Source of the DNA: Marsupella aquatica | Lineage: Eukaryota > Marchantiophyta | Assembly (NCBI GenBank): GCA_973895155.1 | Contig: OZ316892.1 | Coordinates: forward strand, 29,760,001 to 29,824,000 | DNA: 64,000 nt | Reading direction: 5' to 3' | Part shown: positions 42,711-56,033 of the stretch, piece after piece | Position numbering within the stretch: position 1 is the stretch's first letter | How the letters are laid out: the number at the start of each line of letters is the position of its first letter | Made by a program: the position numbers and the translations under genes | The notes under the pieces: generated by a model | What the model was told of the DNA's origin: nothing | The model's database searches: none | The model's input: the letters and a program-made list of their open reading frames with translations, nothing else

Positions 42711-45425
42711 ATTGAAGATTGCGATCGAGAGTCTGTAGATCAAGCACAGCGGAGCACTTAGATGGTTCAGCTTAATTAAACCGAAGTCCGTAATTTGGCC
42801 AAATTCTGAAAAGGTAAGAGCTCGATCTCTCTCTCGATCTGCCCTCTGATCGAGCTCTCGTACTAGGTAACCTCTATAGTTATCTTTCTGTCAGAGAGAC
42901 CGTAGCTCTAGCGCAACCCTGTCCAAGAAACCAGATATGTGAGAGACTTCAATCCTTCCTCCCCAATACGATGTAGGGAACAGAGTGGTCACATCGACGT
43001 TTTCAGACTTGGCAGCTGCACTTGTTCCTTTCCTTAATTTCCTTCAGACAGTTGTCAATTCCTCTCTGATTGCTCTCTCCTAGCTGCTCTTGATGTTCCG
43101 TTTGATTCCGAGCCTTTCCTTTGATCCTGTCCTCCACGATGTGGACAGGTTTTTAGTGGCGGGTGGGTTCTGCTGCTGAGCGTTTTAAATTTCAGTGGTG
43201 GCCGGGTCCTACTTCGACTCAGCAGCTAATTATCCACTCCATCGATCTCCATGCTCGCACTGGCCACTGATCGAGTACATACTGAATCCCGTCCTCCGAG
43301 CAAGTGGCATGCAAATTTGAAGATTGAAGGTGTAAATTAAGTGAAACCCTCATCATCCAGTCATGCTTGTCCAGTGAACTGTTCCGATTGCCGTATGAGT
43401 AGACATCATACTTAATTGTGCCCTCTAGCCACGCATCCCAATCCCACGACTCTGTCGGGGCAATTTAGCATGGAAGTGACTGAAAATCAATGTAATTTTG
43501 GCGTAGAATTCCTCATGATTTGCGATTTGTGTTGGGCTACAGCTGCTGTCGTTGAATGTGTACGCTGGTTTAAAGCAAGCACCAGCTAAGCCGTGATTTG
43601 AGCTCTACACGAGAACTTCTTCGATGACTGTGCGACTATCAAAATCTCCATAGCAGCGGGTCGACAGTGTCACCGATGATCCGAATTGAGCTTCCCAGCC
43701 TCATCTTCTGATCCATTATCTAGCTTGCTTGCTCATGTTTGCTAGGCTGTGGATCGTCCTCTCAGATTGAACCCAAATGGATCTTGAATGTCAGTGAATC
43801 AGCTGGTGTGTGCAAACCCGACTAGACCAAGGAGTGAGGAATCGATGAAGGTTTGAGAAGATCTTATTCAGGTGCGAGGTCGCTCTTGTTCATTCCAACC
43901 TTGGACAACTTTTATCTTAGTTACTCTGATTTTTCATTAGAGCTTGTAGGCCCTATGCCTCTAGACAGCCTAACTAGGGGATTTTTTTGTTTAAATATCT
44001 GTGTTGATTTCTATGTATCAGTACACAAACTATTTTTCATAAAAATATTATATTTTAGTATATCAAGTGGAGTCTCTTTTAGAGATTAAAAAAATATTTT
44101 AATTAAAATAAATTTATAATTTAAAAAATATATATATTTTAATATCAAAATATTTATTTCATTTATCAAAAATATAAAGTTTTTATTTTACTTTTTAAAA
44201 TAAAAAAATAATAATTATTTCATTTTTTACATATTAGAATATTTTATTTTTTAATATATCTACCTAATTAAAATAGTGGGGATATAACTGTTATTTCATA
44301 TGGTACTCAAAAGTTTTTGGATAGTATTTTGGTCACTTCTAAGTACAAACAGATGCAAACAAAAAAAAAGAATATTATTTATTTTAATTATTTATTTGAG
44401 AGACTAAAATCAATAATTCTTTAAAGAGTCTATGTTTATTTTGTAAATAAAATTACTCTTATGGATAAATTGGAGTTAAAAAAAACTGATTACGGACCCC
44501 ATTAGAGGTCCCTTCTAAAATTCCTAGCACCACAGCATGCCATGTCAACAACAACCGTAACAAACAAGACTTGTCGATTTTGTCAATCAAACTTATAGTT
44601 TTCATTTGTGTTTGTGTCAACTTGGGTGTAAATTTTGGGACACTGTGCCGTAAAAAGAAAAATAAAAACATTGGGAATGCAAAGAGCAAGACGGTGAAAA
44701 CTGTCATTATGTAACCATTTTAGTTACATTTTTAATTTTAAAATTTAAATTCAAAAATTTATAAAAAATATTTTTTGTATAATAAATAATGACTAATAAC
44801 TAACTTGATAACTTCTTTGTTAAATCGTAACTCCCGGTATGTAAGGACCTCTCATATTGTATGGCCATTAATGCTAGGAAGAGCACATAGAAACCCAAGA
44901 TCGGGGAAGAGGAATGGCTAGAATCTTGAATGTTCATTGAATTTTCTACTCAAAACTATTTACTCATTCTCAAAACAAAAATACCCAGTCATAGATCTCA
45001 TTGAGATCTTTCTTTTGCACCCTAGATCGCCTTCTAACATGGATGAAATAAGATTTTTAGAGGCATTACAAAATGGACGGCAAAGATCGTAAAATCAACA
45101 AAATCGATGGCTAGGAAGGCTTGGATTTGTTTAATTTTTCATTTGAAAAATATTAACCCATTTGCAAAACTGACAGAACCCATCCGTAGATCTATTTGAG
45201 ATCTTTCTTTTGAACCATAGATTGGCCATTATGATAGACGGACTAGATTTCCGGAGATAAGAAATGGAGACGGCTCAGATTGACTCTTCCCCCTGATTTT
45301 ATTAGCCAAGGGGTCCACGAACTAATTTAATCGTTTATTGGAGCCAGGATGGTGGCAGAGACAAAAATAGTGCAATGCTGCCACTACTGCTGGTAGTTGC
45401 AGTGGAATGTTTGTGACTTTCAAGC
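42711..45425. other. Intergenic region upstream of kinase-U-box copy 2
   Basis: No gene recognised. 44,090-44,480 is very AT-rich. A pair of direct near-repeats around GATCTTTCTTTTG-ACC (about 44,990-45,050 and 45,195-45,250) lies upstream of the kinase gene. Signal for promoter elements is not strong enough to call. Confidence 0.45.
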
Positions 45426-48400
45426 ATGGTGAAGTTGTGGAAAAAAGGGAAGAGAATTCTTGCCTTGCATAAATTTCAAGGTAAATCAGTTCTCATTTCC
45501 AATCTTTTGACATGTTCTAGTGTTTTTGTAGTGTATTTTCTTCTTTTTTTATAAGTTGTATTGAAATCATGAAAACTACTTTAATAGGGATGTATGAATT
45601 TTATGTATTTCGCATTTCCTACTACTCATCAATGAGCTGATAAGAGGACTTTACTGGATATAAGATTTGCTTAACCAAGTGAAGTGAAAAAATCTGCTTA
45701 ACGCGAGATTGCTACTCTTTGTGATGATCAATACCTTTGGCAGGTCATAATGTGCAGTCTCTGCTTTATCAGTACAATGACCTTAAACTAGCTACGAGGG
45801 ATTTTCACAATGAGAATTTAATGGGGCAGGATTGGTTCTGGATGACCTATAAGGTGCTCAGATTTTACTGTACTCACTCTTTATTTAACTCTTTATTTAA
45901 GACATGCATGTATTACCACCAAATGAATATTAAGAGATCTGTTTGTGTTGAATGTTAATATTCTCCTCGAAGGTGAAGCAAGTCATTTAGCTTTGTAGGT
46001 ACAGAGTATTTATTAGTGCAGCCAAGATAAATAAAATTGTCGTTGCAAACTTATTAAATCAGTAGGAAAGGTAAGTATGTGAATTCCAACAAGCCTAAGT
46101 TGGACCATGAATCTCCACTGTCAGTAATCATTGATTGTGTATTATAACAAGAGGCTAGACAGTCTACTGTAAGTGACAATCATGTCCCAAGTTTGTGTTT
46201 GATTATATAGAATTAATATGGCATATCAATTCTCAATCTATAGCCAAATTTATTGAGATGTTTCAATTCTACTGGGACTAACAAATAATTGTGAGTAAAT
46301 GAGGAAATCTGAATTTTCCTTGCCATGTGACTGTCTTACTTGTGATTAGGGAGAGTTTCAAGATGGGACAATGCTAGCAGTGAGGAAGCTACACCACTCT
46401 CCAACCTTACATATCTTGAATGATTTCTTGAATGAGGTGGTGCTAAACCCGGGCATCAAGCACAGAAACTTGGTTCAACTGAAAGGATATTGTATTAAAG
46501 AGAAGGGACACATACTTGTTTATGAATATGTGGAAAATGGAAACCTGAGAGAAGCACTATGGGACGGGCCATGGAGTAAATTTCATAACTCTTTTCCACT
46601 CAATTATAATAGTTACATTCTTACTGGGTTTCCGCTCCTTACATCAGTTTTCTAGTTTTGCCCCAAGCTAGTAGTGGCTGGCGTACTATGAGAAAAATTT
46701 CATAATAAACTCATTTCCAATCAATTTCTCTTCTATTGTTTGCCCAGCTACTCCTTGCAGGAGCCATAGTGTAGGCATAATATCAATCATGCAGATGGGT
46801 TCAGTGTCATCCTATGTTAGTATAAGTTGAAATGAATGACTACATCTTGTCTGAGGTGAATTATGGAAGTCATGATTACGTTTGGTCCTAGCTTGCAGAA
46901 TGGGCTACTGAGGCTCAACATATAGTTCTCTAATTCCAGGCTCTAATTTTAACATCTTTCACCCTCGTTTTGACCATGTGTGCAGTGTCTAGGCACCATG
47001 GAGGATTGAACTGGGGGGATCGTTTCAACATTTGTGTGGGGGTTGCTAGAGGTCTTTCTTATCTTCATGAAGAGTTACAACCATCTATCATTCATGGAGA
47101 TATAAAGCCAAGTAACATTCTTTTGGATACGAATCTTAACCCAAAAATTGCTGACTTTGGGCTCGCAAGGAGTTTCTCAGATGAATCAAGTGAAGACTCG
47201 TACGCACGAATTGCAGGGACTCTGTAAGTTGCCTTGTTTGGGTCTGCTTAGTTCTAGACTATGCTTAAGATGTAGATAAATACTTTTTGGATGCATGCTA
47301 CATACTAACAATTAATAATTGAATTTCTTAGAACGCTAAAAGAGATTACATTATATCAGGGACCCATCTCGAAGCTTTTGTTGATTGTGTTCACTGTTTC
47401 GGTGTGATTGGATGTAGTGGATACTTAGATCCAGAATATTATTCTACTGGCCAGTTTTCAACGAAAGTCGACGTGTATAGTTATGGCGTTGTTGTTTTAG
47501 AGGTTATTTCTGGAAGGAAGTGCATCAACTTTGACCAGACACTATCTGATGAGGACAGAATACTTGTGCGCTGGGTATGATCTCACTTTTGCAATTTTAC
47601 AAGTTATAGATTGTTAGTTCAAGTGATGACATCTAGCAAGTAAAAATCATGGTAGCAGTAGTCCCGAATAGTCGCCCGCGTAATAGAACTTGCAGTAATT
47701 CATGGATCGGTTGTGATTAAGAAGTCAGGTGCATACGTTTTGTTTTTTTGGCGTTTCCTGTCAATGTGGTGACCCGACTATCCAGATCATACTTGTGTTA
47801 ATCAGCGAGAGGTGATCTATGAGCTATGAAGACCTGAAATGTAGTTTAATATTTGATAAAAGGCTCTCGAAAGGGCTTTAACATTATTGATTTGTTTTGG
47901 GCAGAAAGTCGTAAGTTGGCTAAGTATGATTGTTTCTAACTTAGTTTACTTCTTCTCTGTGTAGGTTCAAAAGAAGCATAAACAGGGGTTATTGCTAGAG
48001 ATCTTGCAACCCGAGTTGAGAGAGAACTATGTACTAGATGAAGTCATGAGAGCCATCAATGTTGGTTTATTATGTGTACAAGAAGATCCAACAAGGCGCC
48101 CATCAATGTCTCAAGTAGTAAACATGCTCTTGGGAAATATGGATGCAGTGTACGAACATGAAAATAACCAATGTGATTTGGAAGTACCAGCGACTGACAG
48201 TAAGATTCAATTCTCATGATGGAAGTATAGTTCTTTTTTTGGTCTACAAATGTGAATGCTCACTGACGCAGGTCATTCCCCATCGCACCTGTGTAGTTCT
48301 GATGTCTAAGTTCTCATTGAGTCAGAAACAAAACTCAAAAGCTGACAGAGGCTCAGGTGAAAAGCTAGAGTGTTTTTCTGTGTCTAATTTTGGAATACAT

Positions 48401-49344
48401 ATCATATCTTAGAAAAGAAATTATACACATCATCAGGTCTGGGGAGAGTTGTGGGTGCCTGGTGATGCTGTGAATAGTGGAGAATACTGTATGTTGGCTT
48501 GAATGGACATGCCACACAAATTTATGTTGGTCCTGTTAGATGCGCAACGGGATGCGCAAAACTCTGTATTGTCAGATTATCTTTGATTTTAGCTTCTGTG
48601 GCCTGGGATTGGAAAGACGCGATTTATTGGAATCTTTAAGTTGTTTTAAATCAACTACTAGCTTATAATTCAGGACGACGTCGATTGAAAGTTATTAGTA
48701 AGTACAGCTCAGACAGGTTGACTGAAGGATGGCTAGAAATCTGGAATCAACGATACTACTCACTCCCAGCCTTTTCCTGGTTGAAATATTGAAATCTTGT
48801 GCTTCTGCACATGCTTGCAGATGACTTGGACGATTTATATAGTGATCCAATCACTGAGGAGACTATGTGCGACCCTGTGAGCTGCTCTGATGGCCGAACT
48901 TATTGTAGATGGACTCTGATTGACAATGGAATGACCAGGTCACCATATGACAGGACCAAACTGACTATTCATTGTGATGACATCACTACAAGGTCAAGAT
49001 TATTTAGAGTCTTTCCAGAACAAGCATCAAAGTTTCGGGAGCGTCGAAACAAACATCGAGCGGAGGCTCTGCAGCACGCACGGACTGATCCAGTCGAGTT
49101 GGAGTGCGCTATAGAGAAACTGAACGACATTCTCCTGTGGGACCGTGGAGATGCTGAATGTCGGAAGGAGCTTGCTCGAACTCTAAGCCTTGTTTGTCAA
49201 ACAATTCCTCAACCATCGCTTTTGGATACAATTCCTGAGGTGATGCACGAAGATATGATAAGAGCTAGACTTGACAACGAAGGGGATCTATTCCTCAAAT
49301 TCTTGGTGCTATTTTATGTTGCAATCTGGTTGTTCATAATCTAG
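45426..49344 (+). CDS. Kinase-U-box fusion protein, copy 2 (complete gene model)
   Basis: Seven exons with GT-AG borders: 45,426-45,480, 45,744-45,853, 46,350-46,575, 46,986-47,223, 47,418-47,574, 47,965-48,199, 48,821-49,344. They sum to 1,545 nt (514 aa). No signal peptide; it starts with a basic segment ([10 protein letters not shown]), so a cytoplasmic receptor-like kinase type is likely. Kinase (about residues 25-330): glycine loop degenerate ([12 protein letters not shown]), Arg where the AxK lysine is expected (MLAVRKL), HGDIKPSN catalytic loop at 167-174, DFG at 187-189, [30 protein letters not shown]-box about 346-410 ([20 protein letters not shown]). The C-terminal hydrophobic tail ([14 protein letters not shown]) may anchor it. 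If intron 6 (48,200-48,820) is retained, translation stops at 48,217-48,219, giving a 346-aa kinase alone. Known: plant U-box kinases are E3 ligases. Inferred: weak or no catalytic activity of the kinase. Confidence 0.78.
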
Positions 49345-51495
49345 AAGTCTCCAGGCATCTAGAGTAAATGTAACTCTATGAGCAAATCCTGGTAAAACGT
49401 GGATTGAAAAGACTCGGGCCAATAGTGAGAAATTCCATTTGAATGAGGCTCGGGATGAGGCTAAGAGTCTGTAGAAGTCCGCTTCCATGGAATAAGAAGG
49501 CCGTGCTTCAAGGCGAAGCGTCAAAATGGTGGGTATATCAAATTGAACTTCCCGACTATAAGATTGCAGTCAACACTAGCTTCCATGAATATCCGGAATG
49601 ATTACCATGTATAGTCGTCAAATGTCTGGTTGTGTAACCTAAATTGCCGTCTCAACATTACCGTTTTGATATCTCGTTGAAGTTCCATTATTGATTTTAG
49701 TTTTTGTAATGCTGATCGAGTATATATTGATGGCTCTGTCATTTCTTTTATATGTATGAAGGAAGGCGGAAGCACCACCAGCAGGTTCGTTTTGGCATGT
49801 CATTCAATTCCGTCCAGCAGTCCAACGATCAAACCCCAAGACGTGTAAGACCCAGAAATAACTCATTGTACGTGGATAAATTGGGTCTGTCACCAGCTAT
49901 GGCCGGTTCCAGACCCAGTTATATTCAGACCGAGGAGTCGAATACGGCACAGACATATTAATTGGAGGTGACTTCCCGGCATGTGGGTTTTCAAACTTAC
50001 GCCTTCATTTTGATCTCTACAACACGGCAGAATGTTTTCCGTAAGTTCCAGAGTGTTCGTGTCTGAGCTGAACTGTGCACTTCCAAAATATGTATATAAC
50101 GTTCATTGTCAAAAGAGTTCCTTTTGCCGGATAGCTTTGAACTACCAGCGTTCAACAAGCTCCAGAATCTTCAAAGGTCACTCCGTAGAAGGCCAGGAAG
50201 AGGCTATCCTGCATCCACAAGCTCCATATATGTAATGAATATTGGGAACCCGCACCGGATCTCTAAAATAATTAAGATACCCATTTTCTCGAAGTGCTCT
50301 CCACTACAATTTCTGCTCTGTGCAACCCTTCTTGGCCAGGTTCAGTTCGATTCACACCTTAGCAGTTGAACCTCTATAATTTCTCGTCTGTGCAAGCTTA
50401 ATTACCTTCTTGCTGAAGTTCAGTGAAATTCACACCTTGGCTGTTGAACCTCTACAATTTCTTGTCTGTGCAAGCTTAGCTTCTTGGTCAGGTTCAGTCC
50501 GAAGACTTGAGATTTGCCTGAAACGCATAGCCTGATCGAGTTGTACCCAGATTTTTGGAGTATTGTTCTGGAGGTTTGGATTGCTCAATTTGGTGCCCGA
50601 AAGACATAGGTACGTACGTCGTTTCAGTAGAGATCGAACTATCTTTCTCGACAGAGGTTCGATCAACGTCAAACTACTTAAGGTTTCACCCGTTCGTAGT
50701 TTCTAATCTTGTGCCAATAAATATTTGACAAGAGCGGGCTTTGCCTTCGGTAGTATCGTGTTGGACATTCATAAATTCAACCCGAGGTTTTGTCGTAGGA
50801 GTACTCGGTCTTCAATCCATCAGTGGACTCATTTCCTGAAGGAACACATACAGCAAGTCTAGCTGACTGATCATTCTGTCGATAGTTTTGCGAAGAAAAT
50901 TAATTAAGTGCTTGGAATAACCAATTTGGAGACAGTTTTGCAACAAATTCTTCACCTGCGGTACAGTACCATGGTCGAATCTCCCTCGACATGTGAAAAA
51001 GTCACTACAAAAGAAGAGAAGTTCGTGCTCAGGTTCCTAGACTCAGATTGGGGATACATACAATCCGGACCTGTCTGTATGAGCTACGGCGGGATAGACA
51101 ATGATAGGTAATTGGGCTAGATTGCCACATTCAGCCTGCGTTCCAAACCTTCCAGCTCAGCAACATGGAGTGTATGCATACATATATTGTCAGGTTTCAA
51201 AATTGCACATACCTGGACTAGCTTATCTAATCTCAAAAACTCTCCGAGTATATATATGCTTCATGTCATACATACTCGGGTCCGTGAGGTTCAATCTATA
51301 TATTTATATCCTTTGGCTTGACATGAAAATTTGGAATCCTGATACATACGTACATACAGGTTCCAATGAAAAACAAACCTCCGAGAGTTTGAACTTACGT
51401 ACTACACGGTTCTCTTAGTTGTCCACGTACTATGGAACTCCGGGACAAAGTCAGAGCAATATAGACAACGAAGCCTCGGGTTTCTCAGACTTAGT
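49345..51495. other. Downstream part of duplicated unit 2
   Basis: About 49,480-49,960 and 50,100-50,900 are similar to sequences downstream of the U-box exon in the other copies. A block near 49,760-49,960 has an open frame (RPRNNSLYVDKLG) partly conserved in all three. It could be a 3' exon, but start, stop and splice sites differ, so I do not call a gene. The end of the duplicated unit seems to be near 50,900 (TGGACTCATTTCCTGAAGGA shared with 63,735). Confidence 0.45.
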
Positions 51496-52969
51496 TTACT
51501 CGCTATCTGTTTCCGAAGCGATGAGTACCCGCTTGTCCTTCCTCCCGGATCGGCGCTTTTTGTTCGGTGCTTGTTGTTCTTTGGCAGCGTGATGTATATC
51601 ATGTGACACGGGTCCTACAAAAGCCTCAATTGCTGGCGCAAGGTGTGAAAACACCTCTTTCAAAGTTGCAATCCTGGATTCTTTAACATTCCAGGCAGTC
51701 GGAACAGGGTATCTGCCACTGGAGTTATACTCGTCCATCTCCATTAGAGCTGTGGTGACGGAATTGTACACTCGAATACCATGGTTTTTCTTCAAAGACG
51801 ATAATTGCTCATTTTGTTGGTCGATTTCTTTCTACCGTCCACAGCAGGAAAGCGTTAGCAAACGAGCCCAAGACCATCCAAAACACCAGATAGATGCATT
51901 TGATTCCCAATAAGGATTCCAAACCAGCGATAGTCATCCTATGCAGTTGCGCAGTTGAGAGGCCGGTTTTGACGTATCTGAACTTAGAGGTGAACAGTAA
52001 AAGAGATAGTGCAAAGAATTACCTTCCACTTGCCGTCTCCAATCTCAACATTTTTGAAAGGCCAGAAAAAAGGATCTCGTACAATGTTTTCCCACGTTGA
52101 CAGCTCCTCCATCATCTTGAAATCCCAGTTGTCAGCAGACTTAAATCTTCTCTTAAATTCTGCTGCCCAGGGAGCCTCATCTATGGAGCCCACGAGCTTG
52201 AATCCAATGACGGGTGGTTCCAGTTTTCCAAGGCGTTTCCTTTTGCGAGCTTCCCCGATTAGCCGCCTAGCCTCCACTGTATCTACAGCTTGCACCATCT
52301 GATAAAAACCATTTCAATTCCAGAGTGAGATCCTCAGTAGAGGAAACCAAAGTCAGAAGATCGATTGATATCAAATCATATATACCTTAGCAGCAATTTT
52401 TCGAGCTTCGGAGAGCTCGTTGTTGGACTTTCTAACCATTACAGTGAAGGTGTTGATCGTATTCTGGGAAACTTCCAAGTCGTCTTCTTCCTGGTCGTCT
52501 TCTTCAGGGTCGTCTTCTTCAGGTTCTTCTTCAGGGTCGTCTTCTTTAGGGTCGTCGCCGATGACAGCATCCATTGGTGGACGCCCTTTCTCCTCCTCCT
52601 TCGCGAGTTTCTGAAACAGGCTTTCAGCCTGAATCCACTTATTTTGGTGCTGCTTTTGCAATTCAAACTTTTGGTCTCTCGCAAGCCGGAGTTGATTAGT
52701 TCTGGCCTCTTCAGCTAATCTAAGACTCTCTTCCTGCAGAGATAAACGCTTTTAAAACTTCAGAAAACTCCGATTAAATGATATTCCTATCTACCGATTC
52801 TCTAGATACGTACCAGCGTTCTAACCAAAAAACATTCCAAGCTATAATAAATTACAATCATCTCCTAAACTCTCACCTCATGTTTCTGAGCTAGTTCGAG
52901 CTGCTCAGTTTGCCACTGCGTCAGCAAACTACGGTGCTGGGACGACATGTTGTTGCTCAAGTGCTGATC
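51496..52969 (-). CDS. XH-domain coiled-coil protein of the IDN2/FDM type, 5' end uncertain
   Basis: Four exons on the minus strand with GT-AG borders, all phase 0: 52,969-52,877, 52,733-52,386, 52,298-52,023, 51,831-51,496. Exons 1-2 encode a Gln/Glu-rich coiled coil and an acidic stretch of Asp-Pro-Glu-Glu repeats. Exons 3-4 encode an XH domain: VIGFKLVGSIDEAPWAAEF, WDFKMMEELSTWENIVRDP, YNSVTTALMEMDEYNSSGRY, WNVKESRIATLKEVF, then a basic tail (NKKRRSGRKDKRV). XH domains mark the IDN2/FDM proteins of RNA-directed DNA methylation, which usually also have XS and zf-XS domains. Those are not seen here. A possible further 5' exon lies near 53,100-53,230 (HVEVAQELRALGNGGLQEII). Either the gene is a short XH-only form or its N-terminus is lost or unrecognised. 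Confidence 0.75.
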
Positions 52970-54900
52970 CTGTAAAACTGCTAGAAACTGTTAGCGAGCC
53001 TCTGCTTATAGTTAGTAATATTTTGCCATAGCGACGCATACTTCGGTTAGTGGATAGGATCGAGTGACGACTACCTCCAGAACCTCCTACGCTACTGTTT
53101 CAAGTGATAAATCTGTGATAATCTCCTGAAGCCCACCGTTGCCCAAAGCCCGGAGCTCCTGAGCCACCTCCACATGCACCTTGCTCCGCTCCGCCTCCTC
53201 TCAGGATGCTGATTTCGATCGTCAATTCTGCGATTCTGGTGTCATTTCAAAGCTAGAAAAGAGCCTAGTTGATGTAGAAAGGATCGAATTTACCTCTGTG
53301 GGATTGGCAGCTCGTCCGGACCTAATTCGGCCAGGTTAGCCCATGATACTGAAGGGCGGTCGTTGCTAAATATACTAGCTTGTCGGTACATGATCTTGAA
53401 GATTCTGCACTTCTGATAGTGTCAAACCGTAGAAAGTTCGCGACAGAAGCAATTGACACTTATCAGTGACTGCACATCAAGTACAACCAGCGTCCATGCA
53501 TGATGATATGAAGTGCTCAAATATGAATCAATAGCGACATGCGCCTAGAATCGCCCTCAATAGGCTGCCAGTACTCTTATAACTTATTGTAGATAGATAG
53601 GGACAGATTCTGTTTGGGCTGGAAACATATATGCGAAACATAGCTGTCGTGCCTGTACACTACTGCATGTGCACCAACTAACTGTAGATAGGGACAGATT
53701 ACGCTTGTGCTGGAAACATATGCGAAACATAGCTATCGTATGGAGAGGCTTGTGCAGTACAGAACAGCGGATCATTATGCCTTACTAACCGTTGTTAGGG
53801 AGTCCTCAGGACATTACGCACCAACGGAAACTCGGAAGAATTACTGAAGAAGGGTCACTCAATTCACTTTTTGCGAGGATGAGCTTAGTCTCTAGCTACT
53901 CTAGTGACGTGAATGGCATAACTCACTCCAAATTTATAAGAAATAACCTGACCGGACGGTCAGCACTCGTCTAACACAGACGGAGTTTATTGGGTTGAGA
54001 TCCTAATGCTGCCTGCCTTGAGTAATTGGAATTAAAGGGTTTTCAGTGTGGAATGAGGGTCACACAGCAGTTGGCTGCATCCTATCTAATATGTCGATCT
54101 TTTAGTACGGCAATTTCTTCTCGCAGACCGCGCCTGGTAATTAAAAGTGCATCTGTATACGACTCACGCCTTCAATTGTATGCCAAGGTGCCTCGTTGTT
54201 GCGCTCCTGGCAATCAAATTTAGATGGGAACTTTACTATGCAGCCGGATATATTGGAGCAGGATCATCGGATTTCTCGATTTTAGGACATCGGAACTCTC
54301 TGCCTTCACAGCAAAAGACAAGCTGGGAAAGTACGAGACTGTCTACAGTTTTGTAGTTAGCTGCGCAATTGAGAGATGCTACCGCCTACAGTAACCCCCA
54401 CGGCCCACCGGAATGCAACGAGCATTTACGAACTATCCCATGGGTGTATCGAATTAGTCGAATGTGCAGTTCTGCACTTAAAAGCAGTGGACGTTTTCAG
54501 TTAAAACTGATCGTCGCCCATATTAGAGCATATTGTTGAGAGTGCTCTAGTGCCTGCATTGAATTCTTAACGATTTCTTTCTGATTAAAGATCATAGTGT
54601 GTAAATTTGCATATCGTCCCCCTCCACAATAAGATATTTTCAATAAAATACCCTCTCTGTCCCCCCTTTGTGCACTATTTTATTGACTATGTAATATTTG
54701 CCATTAAACTCCTATGATGATGTCACACTTCCAATGCATGGATGATATGACATGTACAACATAGTATGACATGGATGGTAGAGGGAGGAGCATGGCGTAG
54801 CATGGAAGATATAGGGGAATACTTTGTAAGTCCTTGTCTTGCTTAGATAAAGGTGTTCACACCAAACATAATGATTTCCTTCTTATTCCTTTCTCTTTTT
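52970..54900. other. Intergenic region with a two-copy direct repeat
   Basis: Two diverged copies of TAGATAGGGACAGATT...GCTGGAAACATATGCGAAAC occur at about 53,589-53,655 and 53,685-53,740. Nothing else coding is supported between the XH gene and the copia relic. 54,600-54,900 is AT-rich. Confidence 0.45.
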
Positions 54901-56033
54901 CCACATTTTTTCACTCAAAAAGCCTCGCCAAATTTGAATGACGTCCACTTCAAAAAGTGGCGCAACTATTTATTATAGAAGTTAATGTGAATTTAATGAG
55001 TACTACTAGGTACTCTACAAGAAACCCTCTCGTTCTTCATATAGGAGGAATGTTGAGCATAGACGACAATCAAACTCATGAACCATCCAACGCACAAGAA
55101 TTGACACTGAGAGATACATGGTTCATCTTCACATGAGACTACGTCACTCCATGAGAACACACAAGAGTTTTACTTCACTCTAGGCCAACCGACCATACCA
55201 AACATCCACAGCACAAGCTCTCCCTATCTCTCAACCGGCTCCATAACAATGAGCCTGAGTTACTCTTCTCCATTGCAAGCAAACACCGCTTGGGTATAGT
55301 GTGTGTGCAACATGACTAACCTAACCTAGTCTGTGACTAAGGTTAGCCCTAGCTACGATAGAGTCATTACTCTAAATCTAAGAGTAAATACTAATAATCT
55401 CCCCCTTGCCTTTGGTCTAGGGGAGGGTAAATTAAGAAGACTACCAATATGATTGCTCACTGAAAAGTTCTAGAAAGAGAAAACCAAACCGGCTTTAAAT
55501 TTCTCTTTTTGTACGAGAGTAGACCAAAACTAAGTCGTAGTTTATACAAGGAATGAGAAAAAGCCTCACAACCCGAGTATACAACTCTTGTATAATCGGG
55601 AGGGGTCTACATTTTTATATGGACTAAAAAGTTGGCTACACAAAATAATAAAGTTTCAAAAAACCTGGGTTTTCCACTTTTTAAAATTTTCAAGTCATGT
55701 AAAAGGGTTGGTTTTCTTCCATTTCCATATGAAATTAAAAAATATTCCTACACATGCTGGAATTTCTATTAAAAGATTTTTAAAATTTTAATAAAAATCC
55801 TGAAAAACTGGCTAGTTTGGCTGTAGACCTTGTGAATTTGGTTTTGATGAACTTTTAGTACATCAAAACATGTTTGGTTTTCTTTTTAAGTTACATTTTT
55901 GGATACCTTAAGTTGAGAGGTACAAGATTTTAGAAGACTAAAATAAAATCTAAGATGGTCAATTGGATATATGGTCATTATATTAAGGAATTAAAAACTT
56001 GCCTTATAAAAAGGGGAGTTGCATACCCGGGCC
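54901..56033 (-). repeat. Probable 3' LTR and 3' untranslated part of the copia relic
   Basis: On the minus strand a polypurine-tract-like sequence (CAAGGGGGAGATTATTAG) lies at about 55,391-55,409, typical just before a copia 3' LTR. The LTR would then run leftward from there. Its left border was not fixed. 55,410-56,033 is AT-rich with no coding signal. Confidence 0.4.

Noticed and set aside
49752-49961. A small conserved gene downstream of the U-box exon in all three copies
   Set aside because: The frame is not preserved as protein across the copies and splice or start sites differ; more likely duplicated non-coding sequence.
52371-52684. Ser/Gly-rich and Lys/Thr-rich frames overlapping the XH gene
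   Set aside because: Shadows of the acidic Asp-Glu repeat in exon 2 of the XH gene.
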